Below are positions 45,839 to 53,733 of a DNA stretch of 64,000 bases, piece after piece (positions within the stretch are counted from its first letter, which is position 1; each line of letters opens with the position of its first letter). Made by a program: the position numbers and the translations under genes. The DNA comes from an uncultured Eubacteriales bacterium (GTDB taxonomy: Bacteria; Bacillota; Clostridia; Christensenellales; CAG-138). The notes under the pieces were generated by a model, which worked only from the letters and a program-made list of their open reading frames with translations, was not told where the DNA came from and did not search any database. The stretch lies in contig UREK01000011.1 of the NCBI GenBank assembly GCA_900546845.1, forward strand, positions 1-64,000, read 5' to 3'.

Positions 45839-46212
45839 GATGCTCCTCCTTCCTTTTGCCTGTGCGCGTCGATCAGCGCCTTGATCTCCTCCGCTTCCGT
45901 TTCGGAAAGCGCACGGCCGGAAAGGAATGCCGCCAGGAACTGCGGCAGCGATCCGCCAAACGTGCGCGCGACGAATGCCCCGCTTTCCGCCGTCTGCACG
46001 CGTTCCTTCTGCACCAGCACCGTAACGAGCGCATTCTCGTTTTGGATGAGCCCCTTTTCGCACATCTTGCGGATGGCGTTATACGTGGTGGATTTCTTCC
46101 ACCCCAGCTCCGCCGCGCAAAGCTCCACAAGCTTTCCGGAACCGACCGGCGCGTTCGCCCAGACAATGCACATAAACCGGTATTCGCTATCCCAAATCTG
46201 GTAATCTTCCAT
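45835..46212 (-). CDS. BlaI/MecI/CopY-family repressor
   Basis: 125-aa winged-helix repressor. Family marks are IWDSEYRFMCIVWANAP, VELCAAELGWKKSTTYNAIRKMCEKGLI with the recognition helix, and the acidic C-terminal dimerisation helix EEIKALIDAH. ATG 46212 has GGAGGG 5 nt upstream. It pairs with the M56 gene downstream, so the expected circuit is repression released by proteolysis. A perfect inverted repeat lies in the promoter. Confidence 0.92.
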   Translation of the reverse strand: MEDYQIWDSEYRFMCIVWANAPVGSGKLVELCAAELGWKKSTTYNAIRKMCEKGLIQNENALVTVLVQKERVQTAESGAFVARTFGGSLPQFLAAFLSGRALSETEAEEIKALIDAHRQKEGGAS

Positions 46213-46232
46213 GTTGCCCTCCGGGTTTGTTT

Positions 46233-46278
46233 TTATAAACCTTGCATTGAGTTTATAACAGCAAACCAATTCTGTCAA
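46233..46278 (-). promoter_or_regulatory. Promoter and operator-like inverted repeat of the BlaI/BlaR1-like operon
   Basis: On the - strand: -35 TTGACA (46273-46278), 15-bp spacer, -10 TATAAA (46252-46257) with an extended-10 TG. The perfect inverted repeat TTATAAAC (46233-46240) and GTTTATAA (46251-46258) overlaps the -10 and the expected start of transcription, an ideal position for autorepression. Confidence 0.7.
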
Positions 46279-46360
46279 CAGGGAATTTTCCGCTAATAAA
46301 ACGCAGTGGCAGGCGCTGGAGACGCCTGCCAAAAAAATTTCCAGTTCCGGGGATGCCTGC

Positions 46361-47689
46361 CTATGCCCATTCCAGCCGGATGTACAGCCGCTTAGCCTGC
46401 CTGCGCATGCGGTCGGCATACAGGCCGTCCGTGCGGAGCAAGGCGAGGATCAGGCCCGCAAGCGCCAGGTTCGCCGCAAGCTCCAGTTCGCCGCCCGCAA
46501 GGAAGGGCAGCGAAAGCGGCAGGCCTCCGAGCAGGCCAAAATTCACCGCACAATATGCGAGTGCCTGTGCGGCAAAGAACGCGGAAGCCGCACCCGCAAG
46601 CATCCGTCCCAGCAGGCTTTTCAGGTGAAGCGAACGCCATAGCGCCACGCCGATGAAGCCGAGCGGCACCGCAGCGGCAGCAAGCGCGGCGATAAAGCCA
46701 TAGCGGTGCAGGAGCTGCGTCAGCAGGTAGCTGTTCGCGGAAAGCTCGCGCCCGCTTGCCACCGCCAAGCCCCGCGCATCCACAATGCCAGTTATCGTCC
46801 CCTGGCCGATTAGCCGCGCGCCGGCCACCACGTCCTGCACCGTGCCAAAGCCCGGCGCAAGCCAAACCGCCGCGGGGCTTCCCTCGGGCCGCAGCAAGGC
46901 GACAAACGCATTGAGCCGGTAGGCGTTCGTAAAAATGACTGCCGCGAGCGCCAGCACCATGCATCCCACGAGGAACCCAGCCGCAAGGAACCGCCGCTTG
47001 CCGAAGGCGCCGGAAAGCGCGGCCAGTACGGCGGCAAACAGACACCCGGCCAGGACGCCAGCCGCATACAGGGCAGTCCGCATCGACCAAACCGCCGTCA
47101 GCGCCCATGCCGCGGCAATGAGCGCGGCGGTGCAGGCAAGCAACGCCAAGAATCCCCTCCCCCGCAGGGAATAAATGGCAGCCGCGAACAGCACCGGCAA
47201 GAACGCCGCCGCATGCCGCGTAAACGTCCCGCCAAGTTCAAGCACACTCAGCAGCAGGAACCCCACGAACAGCGCGCGCGAAAGCCATGCCCGCCGGGCC
47301 AGTTCATATGGGTTCAGGCTGCAAAAAAGCATGGCACAGCAGCAGCCGCAAACGAGCGCCGCGAAAGTGCGCCAGTTGAATGCGCTGCCCATGGCCAGCC
47401 GGAACGCAGTTCCAAGCAGTACGGCCAGCACCAGTAAGCACACCATATCCCACTGCCGCCTGGGGCGCAGGCATGCGTCATACGCCAGGCCGATCTCCTC
47501 TGGATCGCCCATCTCGCGCACGGCGCAGCGCATCGCTTCCTCTTCCGGCATGCCCTGTGCTGCAAAAGCCTCTGCCTGATCTTCCATGTGGCCGGCAAGC
47601 TCCGCGCGGATCACGCCGTGGGCCTTCCGCCAGCGTACCTGAGCGCATACAGCGTCAAGAAAGCGCTTCCGTTCATCCGGCTGATACAA
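46361..47689 (-). CDS. SEDS-like (FtsW/RodA-type) membrane protein with N-terminal permease-prefix domain
   Basis: 442 aa. Residues 1-78 are a soluble helical permease-prefix domain (HMEDQAEAFAAQGMPEEEAMRCAVREMGDPEEIG). About ten membrane helices follow. The C-terminal third matches the FtsW/RodA layout: LLTQLLHRYGFIAAL, then CAVNFGLLGGLPLSLPFLAGGELELAANLALAGLILAL. In the loop where active SEDS enzymes have HTDFIF, I read SANSYLL, so the catalytic Asp appears to be Ser. Such proteins next to PadR regulators are known, but their role is not. The start overlaps padR by 17 bp. Confidence 0.8.
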   Translation of the reverse strand: MYQPDERKRFLDAVCAQVRWRKAHGVIRAELAGHMEDQAEAFAAQGMPEEEAMRCAVREMGDPEEIGLAYDACLRPRRQWDMVCLLVLAVLLGTAFRLAMGSAFNWRTFAALVCGCCCAMLFCSLNPYELARRAWLSRALFVGFLLLSVLELGGTFTRHAAAFLPVLFAAAIYSLRGRGFLALLACTAALIAAAWALTAVWSMRTALYAAGVLAGCLFAAVLAALSGAFGKRRFLAAGFLVGCMVLALAAVIFTNAYRLNAFVALLRPEGSPAAVWLAPGFGTVQDVVAGARLIGQGTITGIVDARGLAVASGRELSANSYLLTQLLHRYGFIAALAAAAVPLGFIGVALWRSLHLKSLLGRMLAGAASAFFAAQALAYCAVNFGLLGGLPLSLPFLAGGELELAANLALAGLILALLRTDGLYADRMRRQAKRLYIRLEWA

Positions 47690-48023
47690 TACCGTTCCCC
47701 CCTTTCAGCACAAGGTTCACCGCCGCCGCAAACGCGTCCCATTCCCGCTCCTTTTGCGCGAGCGCGCCGCGCCCGGTTTCCGTTAGGTTGTAATACTTGC
47801 GCATCCGCCCGCTCTCCGCTTCCCGCTCGTAGACGCGGATCAGCCCTTTCCCCTCCAGATCGTGCAACAGCGGATAAAGTGTGCCAGCCTTCAGGGCAAA
47901 GGCGTTGTTGGAGCGGCGCGCCAGCTCTTCGATCATCCGGTAGCCGTACATATCCTCCTGCTCGAGCAGCTTCAGCACCAACAGCGCTGTGCTGCGCGTT
48001 ACAAGGCTTTTGTCCACCGCCAT
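47673..48023 (-). CDS. PadR-family transcriptional regulator
   Basis: 116 aa. The winged-helix core LLVLKLLEQEDMYGYRMIEEL, ALKAGTLYPLLHDLEGKGLI and RKYYNLTETGR is typical, followed by a short dimerisation helix. PadR proteins repress membrane transport or stress genes and often themselves. It is co-transcribed with the SEDS-like gene, a common pairing for permease-prefix proteins, and two direct repeats lie over its promoter. Confidence 0.94.
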   Translation of the reverse strand: MAVDKSLVTRSTALLVLKLLEQEDMYGYRMIEELARRSNNAFALKAGTLYPLLHDLEGKGLIRVYEREAESGRMRKYYNLTETGRGALAQKEREWDAFAAAVNLVLKGGNGIVSAG

Positions 48024-48050
48024 ATGCGTCCCCCTTATTTTTATGTTTGT

Positions 48051-48097
48051 ATCGGAATTCTATATATTATGATATATCGGTATTCTATCTATGTCAA
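48051..48097 (-). promoter_or_regulatory. Promoter of padR with paired operator-like repeats
   Basis: On the - strand: TTGACA (48092-48097), 17-bp spacer, TATCAT (48069-48074). On the + strand, ATCGGNATTCTAT occurs at 48051-48063 and again at 48076-48088, 25 bp apart, one in the -35/-10 spacer and one just downstream of the -10. Such spacing suits two PadR dimers and autoregulation. Confidence 0.7.
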
Positions 48098-48115
48098 GCG
48101 CGTTTTTCTATGCAA

Positions 48116-48143
48116 AAGCGCCCCGGCTCCTGCCAGGGCGCTT
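48116..48143 (-). terminator. Terminator of the DUF4870-like gene
   Basis: AAGCGCCC (48116-48123) pairs with GGGCGCTT (48136-48143); read on the - strand the stem ends in a short T-run. It lies 20 bp beyond the stop of the gene at 48163. Confidence 0.75.
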
Positions 48144-48162
48144 CCGTTTCTGCATGCCTGTT

Positions 48163-48615
48163 TTACTTGAGGATCTTGATCCCGCCGATGAGCGGCAAGG
48201 GCTTCATCTCTCCCTTTGCGGCATTGACGATTCCGATGATAGAGAACACAAGGAAGATGATGCCGAGGATCCAGCTGATCACGCCAACGATTGCAATCAG
48301 CCCAAGGGAATAGGACGCCCCTGCAATCGCGGTAAGGATCGCGCTCAGGATCCACCAAGCGATCTCAACGATTGCAAGCGCGAGGCCCTGGTTGGTATGA
48401 TACCGCGCAAACGGGGACTCCTTTGCCGCGAGCAGCGGCACAAGCACCAGCCAGGAAAGATATGCCAGGATACCCATGACCTTGTTCTGCTGCGCGTCGG
48501 TCTGCACCGGGGCATAGGCCGCCTGCTGCTGTTCCGTGCCGGCCGGTGCGCCGCAGGATGGGCAGAATTTTGCACCGTCGTTGAGTTCTGTACCGCAATT
48601 CCTACAAAATGCCAT
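48163..48615 (-). CDS. Zinc-ribbon membrane protein (DUF4870-like)
   Basis: 150 aa. An N-terminal zinc ribbon FCRNCGTEL...FCPSCG is joined by a Gln/Ala linker to four membrane helices. The sequence SPFARYHTNQGLAL between helices is the hallmark of DUF4870/Tic20-like small membrane proteins. Function is unknown. It stands next to another zinc-ribbon gene transcribed in the same direction (46 bp apart). Confidence 0.85.
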   Translation of the reverse strand: MAFCRNCGTELNDGAKFCPSCGAPAGTEQQQAAYAPVQTDAQQNKVMGILAYLSWLVLVPLLAAKESPFARYHTNQGLALAIVEIAWWILSAILTAIAGASYSLGLIAIVGVISWILGIIFLVFSIIGIVNAAKGEMKPLPLIGGIKILK

Positions 48616-48660
48616 GTTATGTACCTCCTATTTTATGAAAGCATGGATGAAAACTATTGC

Positions 48661-49143
48661 TTATGCTTTTGCGCCGCACTCCGGGCAGAATTTTGCCTCC
48701 GGGGAAAGCTCGACGCCGCAGGCGGGGCAAACGCGTTTTGCTGGGACAGTGGGGCTGCCGCATTCCGGGCAGAACTTCGCGCCAGAGGCGATCTTCGCGC
48801 CGCAGCCTGCGCAGAACGTGCCTTCTGCGGCTGGCACGGCAGGAGCAGGCTCCGGTTCGGGCTTCTTCTCATTTTCTTCCTTAATACGCTTGATCTCCGC
48901 CTCAAACCCGGCGATGTTTTCAAGCGACTCTTTGATCTTCGCGCAAAGCGCGACCCCATCCTCGTCCAACTGCGCGCCCGCTTCGAACTTCGCCCAATAC
49001 AGCGCGCCCAGCTCGGCTTTCACGCCCTCGATCGCATTCCGTTCCGCTTTGATCTTAGAGTTGAGCTTATTCGTTTCGATCATATCGTTGGTCTTGTCGC
49101 CAACGCTCTTTGTAATTTCGCCAAGTTTATCAAAAAACGCCAT
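48661..49143 (-). CDS. Coiled-coil protein with two C-terminal zinc ribbons
   Basis: 160 aa. The N-terminal part (about 1-90) is a charged coiled coil resembling TerD/PspA-like helical proteins only in style. A Pro/Glu hinge leads to two CxxC-x-CxxC ribbons (FCAGCG..FCPECG and CPACG..FCPECG). No enzyme motif. ATG 49143 is preceded by GGGAGGG. It probably forms an operon with the membrane zinc-ribbon protein. Confidence 0.8.
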   Translation of the reverse strand: MAFFDKLGEITKSVGDKTNDMIETNKLNSKIKAERNAIEGVKAELGALYWAKFEAGAQLDEDGVALCAKIKESLENIAGFEAEIKRIKEENEKKPEPEPAPAVPAAEGTFCAGCGAKIASGAKFCPECGSPTVPAKRVCPACGVELSPEAKFCPECGAKA

Positions 49144-49179
49144 TGCATGCCCTCCCAAGCTAGATTTGATATAGGTTTT

Positions 49180-49188
49180 ATTATAACA
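49180..49188 (-). promoter_or_regulatory. Extended -10 promoter of the zinc-ribbon pair
   Basis: On the - strand TGTTATAAT, with TATAAT at 49180-49185. It is about 37 bp upstream of the coiled-coil zinc-ribbon gene; no good -35 is present. Confidence 0.6.
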
Positions 49189-49383
49189 TCTTCCAAAATC
49201 AATGTATATCTCTAAAATTAAGGTTATACCCACAATTTTACGACAGATCTTAAGGATCATCCAGCGTAACCCTTCCGCCGCCTTTGCCGCCGGTTTCAAC
49301 GCGCTGCATTTTGTAAATAATCTCTTACATATCGCGGTTTTCATTGAATTTTGCACGCAAACCCCCTAAAATAATGGAAAAGG

Positions 49384-49410
49384 GATTGTCCGCCCGCGGG
49401 GCGGACAATC
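49384..49410 (+). promoter_or_regulatory. Strong hairpin in the leader of the NlpC/P60 gene
   Basis: A 12-bp perfect stem (49384-49395 with 49399-49410), 3-nt loop, ends 26 bp before ATG 49437. It is not followed by a T-run, so a structured leader is more likely than a terminator. The rest of the 49144-49436 gap is AT-rich with no gene. Confidence 0.5.
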
Positions 49411-49436
49411 GGCCCGGATGGAATGGAGATTCCCTG

Positions 49437-50663
49437 ATGCAGGTATTTTTAAAAAATCTGAACCGCATGTGGAGCCGCGCGCGAAAGCGGGCGCGCCGTT
49501 TGGCGCTGCGCGCCTCCCGCACTTTCCGCAGGCTTTCCCTGCGGGGCAAGCTGGTGCTGGGCGGCGGGGCTGCGCTCTGCGTTGTGCTTGTCGTGACGGG
49601 CGTCGTACTGCTCGCCCGTGGCGGCAACGCGGCTGCCGCGGAATCCCACGGCGCGGATGGGGGCACACCCGCCATGCTCTCGCTTTCTCAGGACGGCCCG
49701 AACGCGGACTCGGTGATCTCGATCGATGTTACTCCCGCGCCGACGCCTCCCCCCACGCCAACACCGGTTCCAACGCCAACGCCTACCCCGGACCCGACGC
49801 TCAAGCGCGGCATGGAATCCGAAGCGGTGCGCGAGTTGCAGGAGCGCTTGATGCGTCTCGGCTACCTCGATTTGGATGAAAGCACGCTCCTCTACGGCCC
49901 GCAGACAGAAGCCGCCGTCAAGCTCTTCCAGCGCCAGATCAACTTTGCTCCGGAGTTGGGCATTACGCTTGCAGAGGACGGCATTGCGGGCTTGCAGACC
50001 CTCGGCCTGATCTATGGCGATAACGCGCCAAAATACTGCGTCAAATTCGGCATGGAAGGCAGCGACATCACCGCCATGCAGGAGCAGCTCAAGGATCTTG
50101 GCTATATGAGCGTCGTTACCGGCTATTACGGTGAAACGACCGTACAGGCCATCAAAGACTTCCAGGAACGCAACGGTCTCTCCTCGGACGGCCTTGCCGG
50201 CGAGCAGACGGTCAGCCTCCTGTACTCGCCCGATGCGCGGGAAAGCGCCAGCAAGGCCAAGCAGGCCCGCACGACGGCGAACATTTCCAAGATGATCTCC
50301 ATAGTGAAGAAGCAGCTTGGCGACCCGTATGTGCGCGGCGCAAGGGGACCCAGTAGCTTCGACTGCTCCGGCCTCGTCTATTACTGTCTGAACCAGGCGG
50401 GCAGCAACCGCAACCGGCTGAACGCCGCCGGATACTCCCGTGTTTCGGATTGGGAGAAGATCACAGACATCGACGACCTCAAGAAGGGCGACCTGATCTG
50501 CTTCTACGATGACGATTATACCAAGGTCGGCCATATCGGCATCGTCATCAACAGCAGCGGCGAGATGATTGACGCTTCCTCCAGCAACGGCAAGGTAGTG
50601 CGCCGCACCTACCTCTCCTCCTATTGGCGCAAACACTTTTACTGCGGCAGGCGGCCTTGGTAA
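49437..50663 (+). CDS. NlpC/P60 peptidoglycan endopeptidase with two wall-binding domains
   Basis: 408 aa. A basic cytoplasmic start and one membrane helix (about 39-61) are followed by a Pro/Thr linker (about 100-120). Two PG_binding_1 domains (about 122-195 and 205-265) each have the LQ..L..LGY pattern. The C-terminal NlpC/P60 domain has nucleophile Cys310 in FDCSGLVYY and His366 in VGHIGIVI. It should cleave peptide stems in the wall while tethered to the membrane. ATG 49437 has GGAG upstream. Confidence 0.93.
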   Translation: MQVFLKNLNRMWSRARKRARRLALRASRTFRRLSLRGKLVLGGGAALCVVLVVTGVVLLARGGNAAAAESHGADGGTPAMLSLSQDGPNADSVISIDVTPAPTPPPTPTPVPTPTPTPDPTLKRGMESEAVRELQERLMRLGYLDLDESTLLYGPQTEAAVKLFQRQINFAPELGITLAEDGIAGLQTLGLIYGDNAPKYCVKFGMEGSDITAMQEQLKDLGYMSVVTGYYGETTVQAIKDFQERNGLSSDGLAGEQTVSLLYSPDARESASKAKQARTTANISKMISIVKKQLGDPYVRGARGPSSFDCSGLVYYCLNQAGSNRNRLNAAGYSRVSDWEKITDIDDLKKGDLICFYDDDYTKVGHIGIVINSSGEMIDASSSNGKVVRRTYLSSYWRKHFYCGRRPW

Positions 50664-50695
50664 TCACACGCGGAAAAGTGCGGAAAGGAGTCGCT

Positions 50696-52060
50696 ATGGC
50701 AAACCTTCTGATCAAGAACATCCGCGCCGTCGTCACCTGTGACGGCGGCGACCGCGTTCTGACGAACGCGGATCTCCTCATCGAGGACGGCGTGATCCGC
50801 GCTTTGGGGCAAGGGATCTCCGCCAGCTGCGAAACGCTGGACGCTTCGCACATGCTTTGTTACCCCGGCCTCATCAATACGCACCATCATCTGTATCAGA
50901 TCTTTTCGCGCAACCTGCCCGCTGTGCAGGGCTTCGCGCTGTTTGATTGGCTCGTGGCGCTTTATGAGATCTGGAAGGGCCTTGACCGGGACGTTGTGCG
51001 CCTCTCCTCGCTCACGGGGCTGGGCGAGCTGCTCAAAACCGGCTGCACAACCTGTTTCGATCATCATTATGTTTTTCCTCATGCAGCGGGGGATCTGCTC
51101 ATTGACACGCAGTTTGCCGCTGCTGAGGAACTCGGCATCCGCATGCACGCCTCCCGCGGAAGCATGGATCTTTCTAAAAAGGACGGCGGTCTCCCGCCGG
51201 ACAGCGTCGTCCAACCGGTCGACGCGATCCTCAAGGATAGTGAGCGCCTCGTTGCAGCGTATCACGACCCATCGTTCGGTTCGATGCGGCAGGTTGCGCT
51301 TGCGCCCTGCTCCCCGTTTTCCGTATCAAGCGAACTGCTGCGTCAGTCCGCGCTGCTTGCGCGCCAGCTCGGCGTGCGGCTGCATACGCATCTTTGCGAA
51401 ACAATGGATGAAGAACGCTTCACGTTAGAGAAATTCGGTATGCGCCCATTTGCGTACCTGCAATCCCTCGGCTGGGCTGGGCCGGACGTCTGGTATGCGC
51501 ACGGCATCCATTTTAACGACGCGGAGCTCCGCGCCCTCGCGGAGACCGGCACCGGCGTAGCACATTGCCCGGTTTCCAACATGAAGCTTTCCTCCGGCGT
51601 AGCGCGCGTCCCGGAGATGCTGCGCCTCGGCGTGCCGGTTGGCCTTGCGGTGGACGGCAGCGCCAGCAACGACGGCTCCAACCTGCTGGAGGAGCTGCGC
51701 ATGTGCTACCTGCTGCATCGCCTCACCTCCGGCGAGGCTGCGCCCACCGGCTACGACGTGCTCAAACTTGCCACGCGCGGCGGCGCACGCCTGCTCGGAC
51801 GCAGCGACATCGGCTGCATCGCCAAAGGCATGTGTGCAGACTTCTTCCTGGTGGACAGCCGCCGCTTGGAGCTCGTCGGTGCATGTGAGGATCCGAAGGC
51901 CATGCTCGCTACGGTCGGCCTCAAAGGGCCGGTGGATTACACGTTCGTCGGCGGACGCATGGCCGTAGAACGCGGCAGGCTGACGGGCGTTGATGAAGGC
52001 TGGCTTTCCTATGAAGCAAACGCACGGTTCCGGAAATACTTGGAAGATCAGGAAATGTAA
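50696..52060 (+). CDS. 8-Oxoguanine deaminase
   Basis: 454-aa amidohydrolase of the Atz/Trz group. The metal motif NTHHHLYQ lies near residue 61-68. The combination LFDWLVALYEIW and GCTTCFDHHYVFP is characteristic of 8-oxoguanine deaminases, with later ligands in HTHLCE and GLAVDGSASND. It would convert 8-oxoguanine to urate, detoxifying or salvaging oxidised purine. The start is preceded by GAAAGGAG. No purine-catabolism genes are nearby. Confidence 0.88.
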   Translation: MANLLIKNIRAVVTCDGGDRVLTNADLLIEDGVIRALGQGISASCETLDASHMLCYPGLINTHHHLYQIFSRNLPAVQGFALFDWLVALYEIWKGLDRDVVRLSSLTGLGELLKTGCTTCFDHHYVFPHAAGDLLIDTQFAAAEELGIRMHASRGSMDLSKKDGGLPPDSVVQPVDAILKDSERLVAAYHDPSFGSMRQVALAPCSPFSVSSELLRQSALLARQLGVRLHTHLCETMDEERFTLEKFGMRPFAYLQSLGWAGPDVWYAHGIHFNDAELRALAETGTGVAHCPVSNMKLSSGVARVPEMLRLGVPVGLAVDGSASNDGSNLLEELRMCYLLHRLTSGEAAPTGYDVLKLATRGGARLLGRSDIGCIAKGMCADFFLVDSRRLELVGACEDPKAMLATVGLKGPVDYTFVGGRMAVERGRLTGVDEGWLSYEANARFRKYLEDQEM

Positions 52061-52083
52061 CGCGGCGGCAAAGGGGGTATTCC

Positions 52084-52557
52084 ATGAAGCTCTTGTTTCA
52101 GCAACGGTTCTTTTCGTGGTTCGACAGCTACGATATTTATAATGAGGCCAACGAAACGGTATATACCGTAAAGGGCCAGCTTTCCTGGGGGCATTGCTTG
52201 AAGATCTTCGACTCCCACGGGAGCGAGATCGGCATGGTAAAAGAGCGGGTTCTTACTTTCCTGCCGAAGTTCGAGCTCTACCTGGGCGGCAATTATATCG
52301 GCTGCATCAGCAAGGAATTTACCTTCTTCAAGCCGAAGTATAATATCGATTGCAACGGCTGGCATGTGGAGGGAGATTTCTTTGAATGGGACTATAGCAT
52401 ATTCAGCGCGGCCGGGCAAAAGGTGGCCACCGTATCCAAGCAGCTTTTCCGCTGGACGGATACCTATGGGATCGACGTCCTGAACCCCGATGACGCCCTT
52501 CCCGCACTGATGCTCGTCCTTGCGATCGATGCGGAAAAATGCTCACGGAATAATTGA
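52084..52557 (+). CDS. LURP-one-related (YxjI) family protein
   Basis: 157 aa, nearly all beta strand, with a C-terminal hydrophobic helix (PALMLVLAIDA). Repeated short motifs fit the tubby-like LURP-one barrel: FDSYDIYNEANETVYTVKG, HGSEIGMVKERV and DYSIFSAAGQKVATVSK. The function in bacteria is unknown; relatives may bind membranes. It starts 24 bp after the deaminase stop with AAAGGGGG upstream, so the two may be co-transcribed, and a terminator follows. Confidence 0.85.
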   Translation: MKLLFQQRFFSWFDSYDIYNEANETVYTVKGQLSWGHCLKIFDSHGSEIGMVKERVLTFLPKFELYLGGNYIGCISKEFTFFKPKYNIDCNGWHVEGDFFEWDYSIFSAAGQKVATVSKQLFRWTDTYGIDVLNPDDALPALMLVLAIDAEKCSRNN

Positions 52558-52594
52558 AGCGGCAGCGCGGAGCAAATTACAGGTTGAGGTTAAA

Positions 52595-52629
52595 AGAAGC
52601 GGCCGGCGATCCGGTGGCTTCTTTCTTTT
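52595..52629 (+). terminator. Terminator after LURP-one gene
   Basis: GAAGCGGCCGG and CCGGTGGCTTC form a near-perfect stem followed by TTTCTTTT. Confidence 0.8.
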
Positions 52630-52745
52630 CGGGTATTTTCTCATTTTGCCCGGCGGGACAACGTACCCGCAGCGTGCATATCCTGAAGCAGGGAGAAAGC
52701 TGATTTCTCCCGGATGAAAAGATATATAGAAATGAGGAACACAAT

Positions 52746-53615
52746 ATGGCAACCCGAATCACCAACCAGGCGACGCTGACTTACCAATATGGAAATATGA
52801 CAGGCGTCGCATCGTCCAATATCGCAACGGCAACCTTGCAGGAGGCTCTGACCACGGTCAAAACCGCGCTCGATACTGCTTACCGGGCGGATCAGGCCAT
52901 CACCTATATTCTGACGATGGCAAACAGTGGCTCCAACGCGTTAACGAACGTTACCATCACTGATGACTTGGGCACTTATACCCCTGCCGGCGGCACAACG
53001 CCCGTCACGCCGCTGACCTACGCCGGCCCCGCCCAGCTTTATATCAACGGTGTGCTTTCCGGCGCGATCACCCCGGCTGTAAACGACCGCAGCATCGTCT
53101 TCACGATCCCCTCGCTGGCAGCCGGTGCGAATGCGATGATCCTTTACAAAGCGAACGTAAACGGATTCGCGCCGCTTTCCACGGATACGAGCATCACGAA
53201 CACGGTTTCCATCACTGCGGATGAACTGACGGATGCGCTCCAGGATTCGCACACCCTCGCTGCTGAAGCTTATGCAAACGTGAGCATCCTCAAAGATATG
53301 TCCCCCGACCCGGTAACCGATGGCGGTGTGCTGACCTATTCCTTCACGCTGTATAACTACGGCAACACGGAGGCTACGAACGTCGTCCTGCGCGATGCAT
53401 TCTCTCCCGCGCCGGCCGGCCTTACGGTTTCCATCAACGGCACGGCAGTTCCCAGCAGCGGCTACACGTACACCGACGGCGTACTTACACTGCCCAGCAC
53501 GGCTACAGCCATCACGCTCACCGTTCCGGCGGCAACCTTTACGCAGGATGCTACCACAGGTGCCGTCACCATAAACCCCGGCATGACGACGGTGACTGTA
53601 AGCGGTACAATTTGA
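52746..53615 (+). CDS. DUF11-repeat protein without signal peptide
   Basis: 289 aa in two DUF11 modules (about 40-165 and 172-289), each with a Y.L...N.G...(T/A)NV.(I/L).D pattern (YILTMANSGSNALTNVTITDD and YSFTLYNYGNTEATNVVLRDA). DUF11 repeats are usually on large surface proteins, yet there is no signal peptide, membrane helix or sorting motif. The N-terminus (ITNQATLTYQYGN) looks like a partial first strand set. It might be a spore-coat or phase-specific surface component. GAGGA lies upstream, and it has terminators on both sides, so it is a single-gene unit. Confidence 0.8.
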   Translation: MATRITNQATLTYQYGNMTGVASSNIATATLQEALTTVKTALDTAYRADQAITYILTMANSGSNALTNVTITDDLGTYTPAGGTTPVTPLTYAGPAQLYINGVLSGAITPAVNDRSIVFTIPSLAAGANAMILYKANVNGFAPLSTDTSITNTVSITADELTDALQDSHTLAAEAYANVSILKDMSPDPVTDGGVLTYSFTLYNYGNTEATNVVLRDAFSPAPAGLTVSINGTAVPSSGYTYTDGVLTLPSTATAITLTVPAATFTQDATTGAVTINPGMTTVTVSGTI

Positions 53616-53691
53616 ACAGACCGGCTGCGTACAACCCAAGAGGCCTTTCCAACCTCCAGAGTTTCCCATGCCTGCTCCCCTGCAGGCACGC

Positions 53692-53719
53692 AAAAGGAGC
53701 GCCTACGGCGCTCCTTTTT
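53692..53719. terminator. Bidirectional terminator between DUF11 gene and rplQ
   Basis: AAAAGGAGCGCC (53692-53703) and GGCGCTCCTTTT (53707-53718) form a 12-bp stem with A- and T-runs on either side, so it works for both converging units: the DUF11 gene and the alpha operon ending with rplQ. Confidence 0.85.
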
Positions 53720-53733
53720 GAGGTTCGGATTCG

